In this document: in pieces, positions 16,391-26,088 of the stretch
Layout of the letters: the number at the start of each line of letters is the position of its first letter
Position numbering within the stretch: the first letter of the stretch is position 1
NCBI GenBank assembly: GCA_910589595.1
Contig: CAJUTM010000007.1
Location: 62,001-126,000 of the forward strand
Direction of reading: 5' to 3'
Length of the DNA stretch: 64,000 nt
Origin: an uncultured Eubacterium sp.
GTDB lineage: Bacteria; Bacillota; Clostridia; Lachnospirales; Lachnospiraceae
Program-made: the position numbers and the translations under genes
The notes under the pieces: model-generated
The model's input: the letters and a program-made list of their open reading frames with translations, nothing else
The model's database searches: none
What the model was told of the DNA's origin: nothing

Positions 16391-18052
16391 ATGAAAAGTG
16401 ATTCCGTAAAGAAAGGTATGCAGACAGCTCCCCAGCGTTCTTTGTTTCATGCGCTTGGGTTGACGAAAGAGGAACTGGAAAAGCCACTGGTAGCGATTGT
16501 CAGTTCATATAATGAGATTGTGCCGGGGCATATGAATTTGGATAAAATAGTAGAAGCCGCTAAATTAGGTGTGGCAATGGCGGGAGGTACACCGATTGTA
16601 TTTCCGGCAATTGCCGTTTGTGATGGAATTGCCATGGGGCATATTGGCATGAAATATTCTTTAGTGACGCGTGATTTGATTGCAGATTCGACCGAGTGCA
16701 TGGCATTGGCACATGCATTTGATGCTATGGTGATGGTTCCGAACTGTGATAAGAATGTTCCCGGATTGTTGATGGCGGCAGCGCGTGTCAACATTCCTAC
16801 CGTATTTGTCAGCGGCGGGCCGATGCTTGCCGGACACGTACAGGGAAAGAAGACTTCCCTGTCAAGTATGTTTGAGGCAGTTGGGGCGCACGCAGCGGGT
16901 AAGATGTCAGAAGAACAGGTGGATGATTTTGTCAATCATGCCTGTCCGACTTGCGGTTCCTGCTCCGGTATGTACACAGCAAATTCCATGAACTGCCTGA
17001 CAGAGGCGATCGGAATGGGACTTCAGGGAAATGGAACGATTCCGGCAGTATACTCCGACCGCATACGTCTTGCAAAACATGCGGGTATGCAGGTAATGGA
17101 AATGTATCAAAGAAACATTCGTCCGCGTGACATTATGAATGAAAAAGCATTTATCAATGCAATGACGGTGGATATGGCGCTTGGCTGTTCCACCAATACG
17201 ATGCTTCATCTTCCGGCAATTGCTCATGAAGCAGGTGTTGAGTTGAATTTGGATATTGCCAATGAGATTAGTGCAAAGACGCCAAATCTCTGCCATCTGG
17301 CTCCGGCGGGACACACTTACATGGAGCAGCTCAACGAAGCCGGCGGTGTGTATGCGGTGATGAATGAATTAAATAAGAAAGGACTTCTCCACACGGATAT
17401 TATCACGGTAAGCGGTAAGACCGTAGGAGAGAATATTGAACATGTATATAATCGTGATGAAGAAGTGATTCGTCCGATTGATAATCCATATAGTGAAACA
17501 GGTGGTATTGCTGTTCTTAAAGGGAATCTGGCTCCGGACTCAGGTGTCGTAAAACGTTCAGCCGTAGTACCGGAAATGATGGTTCATGAGGGGCCGGCGC
17601 GCGTTTTTGATTGTGAGGAAGATGCTATTGAAGCTATTAAAGGCGGCAAGATTGTTGCCGGTGACGTTGTTGTTATCCGCTATGAAGGGCCGAAAGGCGG
17701 ACCGGGTATGCGCGAGATGTTAAATCCGACGTCGGCAATTGCCGGTATGGGACTTGGCTCTTCGGTAGCTTTGATTACCGATGGACGTTTCTCGGGCGCT
17801 TCCCGTGGCGCATCAATTGGGCATGTGTCGCCGGAGGCGGCAGTAGGAGGCCCGATTGCCTTAGTGGAAGAGGGAGATATCATTAAGATTAATATTCCAG
17901 AGAACACGTTGGATGTGGATATTTCTGCCGAAGAGATGGAAGCAAGACGTCAGAAGTGGCAGCCGAGAGAGCCGAAAGTGACGACCGGCTATCTGGCGCG
18001 CTACGCAAATATGGTTACATCGGGTAGCACCGGTGCCATTTTAAATCAATAG
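16391..18052 (+). CDS. ilvD: Dihydroxy-acid dehydratase
   Basis: The 553-aa Fe-S enzyme converts 2,3-dihydroxy-isovalerate or -methylvalerate to the 2-oxo acid, the third common step of branched-chain synthesis. Cluster and metal motifs are visible: PNCDKNVPG, ACPTCGSCSGMYTANSMNC and GCSTNTMLHLPAIAHEAG; the C-terminal KGGPGMREML and TDGRFSGASRG are also characteristic. The length is standard. AAATGGAGATG lies upstream of the ATG, 19 nt after leuB, supporting cotranscription. Confidence 0.98.
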   Translation: MKSDSVKKGMQTAPQRSLFHALGLTKEELEKPLVAIVSSYNEIVPGHMNLDKIVEAAKLGVAMAGGTPIVFPAIAVCDGIAMGHIGMKYSLVTRDLIADSTECMALAHAFDAMVMVPNCDKNVPGLLMAAARVNIPTVFVSGGPMLAGHVQGKKTSLSSMFEAVGAHAAGKMSEEQVDDFVNHACPTCGSCSGMYTANSMNCLTEAIGMGLQGNGTIPAVYSDRIRLAKHAGMQVMEMYQRNIRPRDIMNEKAFINAMTVDMALGCSTNTMLHLPAIAHEAGVELNLDIANEISAKTPNLCHLAPAGHTYMEQLNEAGGVYAVMNELNKKGLLHTDIITVSGKTVGENIEHVYNRDEEVIRPIDNPYSETGGIAVLKGNLAPDSGVVKRSAVVPEMMVHEGPARVFDCEEDAIEAIKGGKIVAGDVVVIRYEGPKGGPGMREMLNPTSAIAGMGLGSSVALITDGRFSGASRGASIGHVSPEAAVGGPIALVEEGDIIKINIPENTLDVDISAEEMEARRQKWQPREPKVTTGYLARYANMVTSGSTGAILNQ

Positions 18053-18070
18053 ACGAAAGAGGTGCTTAGT

Positions 18071-19777
18071 ATGCAGTTAAACGGCTCACAAATTATTGTT
18101 GAGTGTCTGCTTGAACAGGGAGTAGATACTGTATTTGGTTATCCGGGTGGATGTATTTTAAATGTATATGATGAATTATATCGATATCAGGACCGTATCC
18201 GTCATATTTTAACTTCTCACGAACAGGGAGCGGCTCATGCGGCAGACGGCTATGCAAGGGCAACCGGCAAAGTAGGAGTATGTATGGCGACGAGCGGGCC
18301 GGGGGCGACAAACTTAGTAACGGGAATTGGTACGGCGTATATGGATTCGGTTCCGATGGTGGCGATTACATGTAACGTTGCCAATCCGCTGCTTGGAAAA
18401 GATTCTTTTCAGGAAGTGGATATTGCCGGTATCACAATGCCGATTACGAAACATAGTTTTATTGTAAAGGATATAAATGAGTTGGCGGGCGCTATGCGGC
18501 GTGCTTTTAAGATTGCGCAGACAGGCCGTCCGGGACCGGTTCTTGTTGATGTGACGAAAGATGTTACAGCGGCGACGGTTGATTACACGCCAATGACGCC
18601 GGAGATTATCCAACGTCAGGTAGATACGATAGACCAGCATGATATTGAGGCGGTGCTTCAAGTTATTAAAGAATCAGAGAAACCGATGATTTTCGTTGGT
18701 GGAGGCGCGGTTCTTTCAGGAGCGGAAGCAGAGTTACGCGAGTTTGCAAGAAAAACAGACGCTCCGGTTACCGACACCCTGATGGGTAAGGGAGCCTTTG
18801 ACGGAACGGAAGATACTTATACCGGAATGCTTGGTATGCACGGAACAAAGACGGCGAATCTGAGCGTGACGGAATGCGATTTGCTTTTAGTACTTGGCGC
18901 GCGTTTCTCTGACCGAGTTACCGGAAATGCAGAGAAATTTGCCAGTCATGCCAAGATTGTTCATATTGATATAGACCCGGCAGAAATTAATAAAAATATT
19001 CAGGTTGATTACTCAATTATTGGTGATTTAAAATCGGTTTTGGAGATTTTGAATAAGAAGCTGGAACAGCAATATCATAAGCCGTGGATGGATAAAGTCC
19101 GCGCACGCAAAGAAGCGCTGCCGATGACATACCCTGCGGACGGACTGACCGGCCCGTATGTAGTGGAGCGCATATCAGAGCTTACCAATAATGAGGCGAT
19201 TATCACAACTGATGTCGGACAACATCAGATGTGGGCAGCCCAATATTATAAATACCGTACGCCGAGACAGTTACTCACTTCCGGTGGTATGGGAACGATG
19301 GGATATGGTGTCGGCGCTTGTATCGGTGCCAAATTGGGAAAACCGGAAAAGGTGGTTATCAATATTGCCGGAGATGGTTGTTTCCGTATGAATATGAATG
19401 AGATTGCAACAGCAACCCGATATAACATTCCGATTATCCAGATTGTATTTAATAATCATGCGCTTGGCATGGTTCGCCAGTGGCAGACGTTGTTTTATGG
19501 AAAGCGCTATTCCAATACAATCTTGGAAGATAAAGTAGATTATTGCAAAGTTTCTGAGGCCATGGGCGCTAAGGCGATTCGTGTAACGACCAAAGAGGAA
19601 GTAGACGATGCAGTTAAGACGGCATTGGCTGCCGAAGAACCGGTAGTAATCGAAGTAGTGATTGGCCAGGACGATAAGGTTTGGCCAATGGTAGCGCCAG
19701 GGGCAGCGATTGAAGATGCTTTTGATGAGAAAGAGTTACTTCAAAAAGAGGCGTCGCAAAATCGTGACAATAACTAA
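18071..19777 (+). CDS. ilvB: Acetolactate synthase large subunit
   Basis: The 568-aa thiamine-diphosphate enzyme condenses pyruvate to acetolactate or acetohydroxybutyrate. It shows YPGGCILNVYDEL, the catalytic Glu segment TSHEQGAAHAADGYARATGKVGV, TSGPGATNLVTGI, and the ThDP motif from GDGCFRMNMNEIATATRYNIP with FNNHALGMVRQWQ. ATG 18071 is preferred over an in-frame GTG at 18062, which overlaps the AGAGGTG ribosome site. The gene is 18 nt after ilvD. No ilvN small subunit follows; serC does. The regulatory subunit must therefore be elsewhere, or the enzyme works alone. Confidence 0.97.
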   Translation: MQLNGSQIIVECLLEQGVDTVFGYPGGCILNVYDELYRYQDRIRHILTSHEQGAAHAADGYARATGKVGVCMATSGPGATNLVTGIGTAYMDSVPMVAITCNVANPLLGKDSFQEVDIAGITMPITKHSFIVKDINELAGAMRRAFKIAQTGRPGPVLVDVTKDVTAATVDYTPMTPEIIQRQVDTIDQHDIEAVLQVIKESEKPMIFVGGGAVLSGAEAELREFARKTDAPVTDTLMGKGAFDGTEDTYTGMLGMHGTKTANLSVTECDLLLVLGARFSDRVTGNAEKFASHAKIVHIDIDPAEINKNIQVDYSIIGDLKSVLEILNKKLEQQYHKPWMDKVRARKEALPMTYPADGLTGPYVVERISELTNNEAIITTDVGQHQMWAAQYYKYRTPRQLLTSGGMGTMGYGVGACIGAKLGKPEKVVINIAGDGCFRMNMNEIATATRYNIPIIQIVFNNHALGMVRQWQTLFYGKRYSNTILEDKVDYCKVSEAMGAKAIRVTTKEEVDDAVKTALAAEEPVVIEVVIGQDDKVWPMVAPGAAIEDAFDEKELLQKEASQNRDNN

Positions 19778-19804
19778 ATAAATAATAGAAGGAGGATTTT
19801 TACC

Positions 19805-20887
19805 GTGGCTAGAGTGTATAACTTTTCAGCAGGCCCGGCCGTATTGCCGGAAGAAGTATTGAAAGAAGCAGCAGATGAGATGTTGGATTATGAGGGAACA
19901 GGAATGTCCGTTATGGAGATGAGCCATCGTTCCGCGGCATATGACAAGATTATCAAAGATGCAGAGCAGGATTTGCGGGATTTGATGGAGATTCCGGATA
20001 ATTATAAAGTACTGTTCCTGCAGGGAGGAGCTTCCCAGCAGTTTGCCATGATTCCAATGAATCTTATGAAAAACGGAGTGGCTGACTATATCGTGACGGG
20101 ACAGTGGGCAAAGAAAGCTTATCAGGAAGCTTGTAAATATGGAAAGGCAGTGAAGATTGCCTCGTCGGAAGACAAAACATTTTCCTATATTCCGGATTGT
20201 TCCGACCTGCCGGTTGACGATGACGCTGATTATGTGTACATCTGTGAGAACAATACAATCTACGGAACAAAATACAAGACATTGCCGAATACGAAAGGCA
20301 AGACTTTAGTGGCGGACGTATCCTCCTGTTTCCTTTCCGAGCCGGTTGACGTAAGTAAATACGGCATTATTTACGGCGGAGTTCAGAAAAATATCGGGCC
20401 GGCCGGCGTCGTTATTGTAATTATCCGCGAGGATTTGATTCCGGAAGAGACGGATGAAAAAGTACCGACAATGCTTCAGTACAAAACACATGCCGATGCG
20501 CAGTCGCTCTATAATACGCCGCCGGCATATGGTATTTATATTTGTGGAAAAGTGTTCAAGTGGCTGAAGAAAATGGGCGGCTTGGCAGAGATGAAGAAGA
20601 AAAATGAGGAAAAAGCAAAGATTTTATATGATTTCTTAGATTCTTCCAAACTCTTTCAGGGAACGGTTCGCGCCGAAGACCGTTCACTGATGAATGTGCC
20701 GTTCGTGACAGGAGACGCCGACATGGACGCGAAATTTGTAAAAGAAGCAAAAGAAGCCGGATTTGAAAACCTCAAAGGACATCGCACGGTTGGCGGTATG
20801 CGCGCCAGTATTTACAACGCTATGCCAAAAGAGGGTGTTGAGAAGCTGGTGGCATTTATGAAAAAATTTGAAGAAGAGAATGCTTGA
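19805..20887 (+). CDS. serC: Phosphoserine aminotransferase
   Basis: The 360-aa PLP enzyme converts 3-phosphohydroxypyruvate and glutamate to phosphoserine. It starts ARVYNFSAGPAVLPEEVL, has GTGMSVMEMSHRS, FLQGGASQQFAMIPMN, the PLP lysine in YGGVQKNIGPAGVV, and a C-terminal GHRTVGGMRASIYNAMP. The start is GTG 19805 with AAGGAGG about 9 nt before it. Length is typical. It overlaps no gene but its stop lies 15 nt before the serA start, so the two are coupled. Confidence 0.97.
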   Translation: MARVYNFSAGPAVLPEEVLKEAADEMLDYEGTGMSVMEMSHRSAAYDKIIKDAEQDLRDLMEIPDNYKVLFLQGGASQQFAMIPMNLMKNGVADYIVTGQWAKKAYQEACKYGKAVKIASSEDKTFSYIPDCSDLPVDDDADYVYICENNTIYGTKYKTLPNTKGKTLVADVSSCFLSEPVDVSKYGIIYGGVQKNIGPAGVVIVIIREDLIPEETDEKVPTMLQYKTHADAQSLYNTPPAYGIYICGKVFKWLKKMGGLAEMKKKNEEKAKILYDFLDSSKLFQGTVRAEDRSLMNVPFVTGDADMDAKFVKEAKEAGFENLKGHRTVGGMRASIYNAMPKEGVEKLVAFMKKFEEENA

Positions 20888-20901
20888 GGAGGGAAACAGA
20901 A

Positions 20902-22068
20902 ATGAGTCTGAAAGTAAGTTGTTTAAATCCAATTGCCGAATGCGGTTTGGATATGTTAGATGACCGTTATGAATTGACGGATAATACAGCGGAGGCACAG
21001 GCAATTTTAGTGCGCAGTGCAGTCATGCATGATATGGAATTATCGGATAATTTATTGGCAGTTGCCCGCGCCGGAGCCGGCGTCAATAATATTCCGCTTG
21101 ATACATGTGCGGAGAAAGGCGTTGTCGTATTTAACACACCGGGGGCCAATGCTAATGGCGTAAAGGAACTTGTCATCGCTTCCATGCTGCTCGCTGCCCG
21201 TGATATTACCGGCGGTATTCAGTGGTGTAAAGAGAACAAAGACGACCCGGATATCGCAAAATCCGGCGAAAAGGCCAAGAAAGCCTATGCGGGAACAGAG
21301 ATTAAAGGCAAGAAGCTTGGAATTATCGGTTTGGGGGCGATTGGCGTTCTGGTTGCCAATGCTGCGAACCGTCTCGGAATGGATGTATACGGCTGCGACC
21401 CGTATTTGTCGGTGGAGCATGCCCTGAATATGTCCCGTGATGTTACAATGGTTAAATCCAACGACGAACTCTTCGCCATGTGTGATTACATTACGGTTCA
21501 CGTTCCGCTGTTGGATTCCACAAAGGGGATGTTTAACAAAGCGGCTTTCGACAAGATGAAAGACGGTGTGGTTATACTTAATTTCTCCCGTGATACGTTA
21601 GTTGTGGAAGAAGATATGCGGGCGGCGCTGGAGTCCGGCAAGGTGGGAAGATATGTTGTTGATTTCCCAAACCCTACGACAGTAAACCTGCCGAACACAA
21701 CCGTTACTCCTCATTTGGGCGCTTCCACACAGGAGTCCGAAGATAACTGTGCGAAGATGGCAGTAAGTGAAATCCGCGATTTCATGGAAAATGGAAATAT
21801 AAGAAACTCCGTAAACTATCCGGATTGTGACGCCGGTGTCTGCTCTACGGAGGGACGCATTACGGTTGCCCACAAAAACGTGCCGAATATGCTGACACAG
21901 TTTACCGGATTGTTTGCCAAAGATAATGTAAATATAGAAAACATGGTCAATAAGAGCCGTGGGGATTTTGCCTATTCCATCTTTGACGTATGTACAGAGA
22001 TTACGGAACAGGTTGTCAAAGAACTGGAAGCAATTGACGGTGTCATCCGCGTACGTGTCATTAAATAA
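20902..22068 (+). CDS. serA: D-3-phosphoglycerate dehydrogenase with C-terminal ACT domain
   Basis: The 388-aa enzyme makes 3-phosphohydroxypyruvate, the first step of serine synthesis. The substrate domain has the Arg/Gly segment VARAGAGVNNIPLD, the Rossmann motif is GLGAIGVLVANAANRLG, and catalysis is carried by the Arg in NFSRDTLV, the Glu in this region and the His in TPHLGASTQESEDNCA. The last 75 residues (VPNMLTQFTGLFAKDNVNIENM) form a short ACT domain, suggesting serine control. ATG 20902 follows GAGGAGGG and overlaps no upstream coding sequence. It is the last gene before a terminator. Confidence 0.97.
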   Translation: MSLKVSCLNPIAECGLDMLDDRYELTDNTAEAQAILVRSAVMHDMELSDNLLAVARAGAGVNNIPLDTCAEKGVVVFNTPGANANGVKELVIASMLLAARDITGGIQWCKENKDDPDIAKSGEKAKKAYAGTEIKGKKLGIIGLGAIGVLVANAANRLGMDVYGCDPYLSVEHALNMSRDVTMVKSNDELFAMCDYITVHVPLLDSTKGMFNKAAFDKMKDGVVILNFSRDTLVVEEDMRAALESGKVGRYVVDFPNPTTVNLPNTTVTPHLGASTQESEDNCAKMAVSEIRDFMENGNIRNSVNYPDCDAGVCSTEGRITVAHKNVPNMLTQFTGLFAKDNVNIENMVNKSRGDFAYSIFDVCTEITEQVVKELEAIDGVIRVRVIK

Positions 22069-22086
22069 GTTTGAAATTATAAAGAT

Positions 22087-22125
22087 AAGAAAAGGGCGAA
22101 CGGTTGTGTCGTCCTTTTCTTAATC
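22087..22125 (+). terminator. Terminator of the leuB-serA block
   Basis: AAGAAAAGGGCGA (22087-22099) pairs with TCGTCCTTTTCTT (22109-22121) around a 9-nt loop, 18 bp after the serA stop; the right arm itself ends in a T-rich run. Confidence 0.8.
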
Positions 22126-22158
22126 TAAGCGGAAGATTTCTCTTATGGAGGTGTTAAA

Positions 22159-23442
22159 TTGGATTATGAGCAGGCGATGGCTTATATAAAAAATTATAAA
22201 TCTGCCGGTATTTCACTGGGATTGGAGCGGATGAGAGAGCTTTGTTCCCGTCTCGATTATCCGCAGCAAAAATTGTCTTTTATTCATATTGCGGGAACGA
22301 ACGGCAAAGGCTCTACTGCCGCTTATATTAGCAGTATTCTCGGCGTCAACGGATATCTGACAGGGCGGTATGTGTCGCCGGTTGTTTTTCAGTATGAGGA
22401 ATGTATCCAGTTTGAGGACAGCCGCGGAATTACTTTTATCGACAGGCAATTGCTGGCGGAGGCAGTTACGGAGACGGCTGCCGCCGTCGTTGACATGGAG
22501 CGGGAGGGGAAAGAGCTGCCTACTATTTTTGAGTTCGAGACTGCCATATCTTTTGTGGCATTTGTGAAGAGAGGATGTCAGATTGTTGTGCTGGAAGCCG
22601 GACTTGGCGGGCGGGAAGATGCGACTAACGTCATTGGGAATGTCGTTGCTTCCGTCATCACTCCCGTCGGCAGAGACCATATGAAGATGTTAGGGGATAC
22701 AGTAGAAGAGATTGCGCGGGAAAAGGCGGGGATAATTCGGGAGGGCGTTCCGGTCATTAGCTTTCAGAAAGAAAAAGCTGCTGCACAGGTGATTGCTTCG
22801 GTTTGTGAGCAAAAGAGAGCGCCCCTCATATCCGTTTGTGCGCCTGATATAAAACTGCTGCGTTCGGATTTGCAGGGCAGTTTGTTTTCCTATCAGGGCG
22901 AGCATTTCCGCACGCAGATGACAGGCGTGTATCAGATTGAAAATGCCTGTCTGGCAATTGAGACGTGCCGGAATTTGGGCTCCGGCTTTTCTTTTGACGA
23001 GCCGCAGCTGATGGTTGGAATACGCGCGGCAAGATGGAGAGGGCGGTTCGAAGTTGTCAATCAGGAGCCGCTGGTTCTTGTCGACGGCGCCCATAATGAG
23101 AGTGGCGCCAGAGCGCTGCGGGAGTCGGTGGAGACGCTGCTCGGCGGCCGTCGGATACACGGTGTGATGGGAGTTTTTGGCGATAAGGAATATAATAAAA
23201 TAATCGAAGAAATGCGGCCTGTGCTACAGGATATCGTAGCCGTCAGGGCGCCTGCCGATAGGGGACTGGAGGCGGATGTTCTGGCAAAGGCATGGCGGAA
23301 CGCCGGCTGCGCAGACGTCATGACTGCCGGCAGCGTAAAGGAGGGATTAAAGCTGGCCTTACAGCGCTGCGGGGAAAACGATGCCGTAGTTATTTTCGGC
23401 TCGCTGTCACTTTTGGGGGAGTTGACAAGGAAGCAGAAATAA
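22159..23442 (+). CDS. folC: Folylpolyglutamate synthase / dihydrofolate synthase
   Basis: The 427-aa Mur-ligase-family enzyme adds glutamate to folates. The ATP-binding motif is HIAGTNGKGSTAAYISSIL (about residues 42-60), followed by YVSPVVFQYEECIQ, the VLEAGLGGREDATNV segment, TPVGRDHMKMLGDTVEEIAREKAGI and the C-terminal VDGAHNESGARAL. The start is TTG 22159, 5 nt after TGGAGGTG, because no ATG is better placed. Length is standard. The other folate genes (folE, folP, folBK) follow only after about 3.2 kb, so the folate cluster is interrupted by an accessory insertion. Confidence 0.95.
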   Translation: MDYEQAMAYIKNYKSAGISLGLERMRELCSRLDYPQQKLSFIHIAGTNGKGSTAAYISSILGVNGYLTGRYVSPVVFQYEECIQFEDSRGITFIDRQLLAEAVTETAAAVVDMEREGKELPTIFEFETAISFVAFVKRGCQIVVLEAGLGGREDATNVIGNVVASVITPVGRDHMKMLGDTVEEIAREKAGIIREGVPVISFQKEKAAAQVIASVCEQKRAPLISVCAPDIKLLRSDLQGSLFSYQGEHFRTQMTGVYQIENACLAIETCRNLGSGFSFDEPQLMVGIRAARWRGRFEVVNQEPLVLVDGAHNESGARALRESVETLLGGRRIHGVMGVFGDKEYNKIIEEMRPVLQDIVAVRAPADRGLEADVLAKAWRNAGCADVMTAGSVKEGLKLALQRCGENDAVVIFGSLSLLGELTRKQK

Positions 23443-23570
23443 AAAAGAATAGCTTTTTTATGCGGATACAGGTATAATAGGAGAAAAAAGTTATGTTACA
23501 GAACATTTAATTAAAAGAGAAAGAAAGCAGAATGACGTTGTTCTGCGTATATTTCGGATTGGAGAGAATT

Positions 23571-24914
23571 ATGAGAATAAAAATTTTGAGTAAGCAGTTA
23601 AGTATTTTTTTGTCATTGTCTCTCGTGTTTGCTATGGGAGGAGACAGAGCAGAGGCTGCGTCTGCCCGTAAGGCTTCTTTGAAAACTAAATCGTTTCGCA
23701 TAAGCGCAGGGCAAAAGAAAAAGATAACAATTAAGAAAAAGAAAAAGGGCGCGAAGTACACGTTTCAGACATCATCCAAAAAGGTGGCGACAGTAAGTAA
23801 AAAGGGAGTAGTTACCGGAAAAAAGGTGGGAAAAGCGAAAATAACCGTCAAAGAAAAATATAAGATATCAAAGAAGAAGAAAACAAGAAAAGTGGGGGTG
23901 GTGAAAGTGACAGTAAAGGCAAAGAAAGTAACAACGGATGAAAAGCTGCCGTCTGCTTCATCGACACCAACGGAGCCGATTCAAACGGAAAAACCAACAG
24001 CGACGCCGACGTCAACAGCCACAATGACGGCGACGCCTCTTCCGGACGGGGATGTTTATACCAAAGAATTATTTTGTGTGACGGTAAACGATACGAAAAA
24101 AGAGACCGTAAACGGCAATACGTGTAACGTTGAGATGCAGTATTTTAAGGGGAGTGCCGCGGGAATATATTTTACGGGAAATGTATATAAAGAAAGCTCT
24201 TCCGTAAAGAAGACATATACAGATGGCAGAGTTGTCGAATGTGCCAGATATATGCTGTCGGGAAAAGATGATACGGGAACGAGCTGTAAAATATTTATTC
24301 AGGATGATGTGAGGGAAGAAAATGGGAAAATCATTTCCAATCCGGTTATCCTGACGAACAGCAAGTCGCTTGCATGGATGGAAACAGCGGATATTCAGGG
24401 CAGGATTTCCACCGACGAGGCGGGAACAAAAAAAGTCAGTTACCGGTGGAATGAGTCCAATACGGAGAAAAAGCAGCCGCCGGCAGTTGTGCGTCCGGAT
24501 ACTTCCCACAAATATACGAAGGAGATTTTCACATTCTTTATTGATATCGGCGCCACGGATTCGGTTGCCGGAAAAGGCGGGAAAGCTTCGATGATACATT
24601 TTAATGCGCGCGGCGAGTGTGAAAATTTTAATGGCAAGACGGTAGCCGACAGCGTTGATACAAGACTGAAATTTACAGGTATGATTGAGACGCTTTCTGC
24701 CCGATATATTATGGATGGTACGGATTCAAAAGGAAACCCGTGTCGGGTTTATGTGGAGAACAATGGTATCGACAACAACGGCATGGTGACGGAGCCAATC
24801 ATTATTACGGATTGTCCGGATTACGCGTGGATTGAGACTGCGCCGCTTCACGGAACGGTGAGCTGGGAGACCGGACTTACGATACATATGTGGACGACGG
24901 AGGACTCAGAGTGA
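23571..24914 (+). CDS. Secreted Lys-rich protein with Ig-like domain and two DUF3237-like repeats
   Basis: The 447-aa protein has a signal peptide (MRIKILSKQLSIFLSLSLVFAMGGDRAEAA), then a Lys-rich Big_2/Ig-like domain to about residue 130 (FRISAGQKKKITIKKKKKG, KVATVSKKGVVTGKKVGKAKITV). A Thr/Pro/Ser linker follows (about 133-162), then two copies of a 125-residue module starting YTKELF and YTKEIF. Both contain an ARYxxxGxDxxGxxC pattern and a 'NP/EPI/VILT... (Y)AWMET/AWIET' end, which resembles lipocalin-like DUF3237. The ATG at 23571 follows GGAGAG; a TATAAT is at 23473-23478. The stop overlaps the next gene by 4 nt (GTGA). Function unknown; surface location is likely. Confidence 0.75.
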   Translation: MRIKILSKQLSIFLSLSLVFAMGGDRAEAASARKASLKTKSFRISAGQKKKITIKKKKKGAKYTFQTSSKKVATVSKKGVVTGKKVGKAKITVKEKYKISKKKKTRKVGVVKVTVKAKKVTTDEKLPSASSTPTEPIQTEKPTATPTSTATMTATPLPDGDVYTKELFCVTVNDTKKETVNGNTCNVEMQYFKGSAAGIYFTGNVYKESSSVKKTYTDGRVVECARYMLSGKDDTGTSCKIFIQDDVREENGKIISNPVILTNSKSLAWMETADIQGRISTDEAGTKKVSYRWNESNTEKKQPPAVVRPDTSHKYTKEIFTFFIDIGATDSVAGKGGKASMIHFNARGECENFNGKTVADSVDTRLKFTGMIETLSARYIMDGTDSKGNPCRVYVENNGIDNNGMVTEPIIITDCPDYAWIETAPLHGTVSWETGLTIHMWTTEDSE

Positions 24915-25648
24915 GCGGGCAAAAAGGAAAGAAATCGGAGAATGGCGGATTTGAATTTCTGACTTGCGAGAGATTAATTGTTTTCGTACTTCTTATGGTC
25001 AGCGCCGGAATGATGGGAGCATATACTTATGTTCTCCGCGGCGGTGTATTTTGCAATGCGCAAACGGCAAATATCGTTATGATGGCAATTGCATTCGGGA
25101 AGCAGGACTGGAGCGCCGGCTTCTACTTCCTGCTCCCGATTACGGCATATTGCGCAGGGGCGTTTCTCTCGGAAATACTTCCGCATACGGTGAGAAAGAC
25201 CGGATGGATGCGGTGGGATACCTGTCTGATTGGCATTGAAATTGTCGTGCTTTTTATCGTCGGATGGCTGCCTTTGAGTGCTCCACATCAGATAGTGCAG
25301 ATTATCATTAATTTTATTGCTTCCATGCAGTATAATACGTTCCGGCAGGCAGAGGGTATCCCGATGGCAACGACTTTTTGTACCAATCATGTGCGTCAGG
25401 TAGGAATTTGTCTGGCAAAAATGATACAAAAGAGAGACCGCCGTTTGCTTCACAGGGTGCTGGCGCACTTCCTCATGCTTGTTGGCTTTCTGGCGGGAGG
25501 GTGCGTGCTTACCATATGCTGTTTTCTGCTCGGAGAAAAAGCGATTTGGATAGCTATGGTTCCGCTGTCGGTTAATTTTATTATGCTGCTCTATGCAGAT
25601 TTAATTAAGGAGCATGATTTATTGTGGAAAGTGCCGCGGGGGCATTAA
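24911..25648 (+). CDS. YoaK/DUF1275 family membrane protein
   Basis: The 245-aa protein has six predicted membrane helices. Family hallmarks are VSAGMMGAYTYVLRGGVFCNAQTANIVMM near the N-terminus and MQYNTFRQAEGIPMATTFCTNHVRQVG in the second half, corresponding to the conserved 'T/A-Q-T-A/G-N' and 'G-xx-xxTxxTG' segments of YoaK proteins. GTG 24911 overlaps the upstream stop as GTGA and has GGAGG about 7 nt before it; the in-frame ATG 24890 would lie deep in the preceding gene. The coupling with the secreted repeat protein suggests joint expression. Transport function is undefined for the family. Confidence 0.88.
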   Translation: MSGQKGKKSENGGFEFLTCERLIVFVLLMVSAGMMGAYTYVLRGGVFCNAQTANIVMMAIAFGKQDWSAGFYFLLPITAYCAGAFLSEILPHTVRKTGWMRWDTCLIGIEIVVLFIVGWLPLSAPHQIVQIIINFIASMQYNTFRQAEGIPMATTFCTNHVRQVGICLAKMIQKRDRRLLHRVLAHFLMLVGFLAGGCVLTICCFLLGEKAIWIAMVPLSVNFIMLLYADLIKEHDLLWKVPRGH

Positions 25649-25658
25649 ACCGATGGCG

Positions 25659-25955
25659 TCAGTCTCCGGTTTTTACGGTTGGCAAAGAAGACAAATTATT
25701 TGTTTCACTGTCATCGGGCAGTGTTTTTAGATATTCCGTGTCTTTGCGGTGAGCGATTCCCACGCCGCGTATCTCTCCGGCTTTTGCCATGGAGACGCCC
25801 TCGCTCCGGCTGATAATCCGCTCGTCGGATAACTGATACCCCTCGATACGTCCGTGATTTTTTACCAGTCCGGTTATGCTGACGGCGTCTGCGGATGGTG
25901 TCGGAATATCATCAAAAGCAAGTTTAGGCAACTCGGTTCTCATTGTTTTGTCCAT
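25659..25955 (-). CDS. DUF3892 domain protein
   Basis: The 98-aa protein has the DUF3892 core: SITGLVKNHGRIEGYQLSDERIISRSEGVSMAKAGEIRGVGIAHRKDTEYLKTLPD (about residues 26-82). This small beta-rich domain is widespread in Firmicutes without known biochemical role. No signal or membrane helix is present. AGGAGGT is 7 nt before the ATG at 25955. It runs opposite to its neighbours and its leader contains a 6-6-6 inverted repeat (25973-25990). Confidence 0.88.
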   Translation of the reverse strand: MDKTMRTELPKLAFDDIPTPSADAVSITGLVKNHGRIEGYQLSDERIISRSEGVSMAKAGEIRGVGIAHRKDTEYLKTLPDDSETNNLSSLPTVKTGD

Positions 25956-25972
25956 CTGTTTTACCTCCTGTC

Positions 25973-25990
25973 AACGTGTTCATGCACGTT
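25973..25990 (-). promoter_or_regulatory. Inverted repeat in the leader of the DUF3892 gene
   Basis: AACGTG and CACGTT are exact inverted copies around a 6-nt spacer, ending about 8 bp upstream of the ribosome site of the minus-strand gene. It may be an operator or an RNA hairpin. No clear promoter hexamers were identified near it. Confidence 0.4.
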
Positions 25991-26088
25991 AGAATGTTTG
26001 TTAAATTAGTATGTACTATTTCAAAAAACATTATGCAGAGGGACGATTGACGGGGTAATCGCTTAACCATTTGTGGATATCGGGGCAA

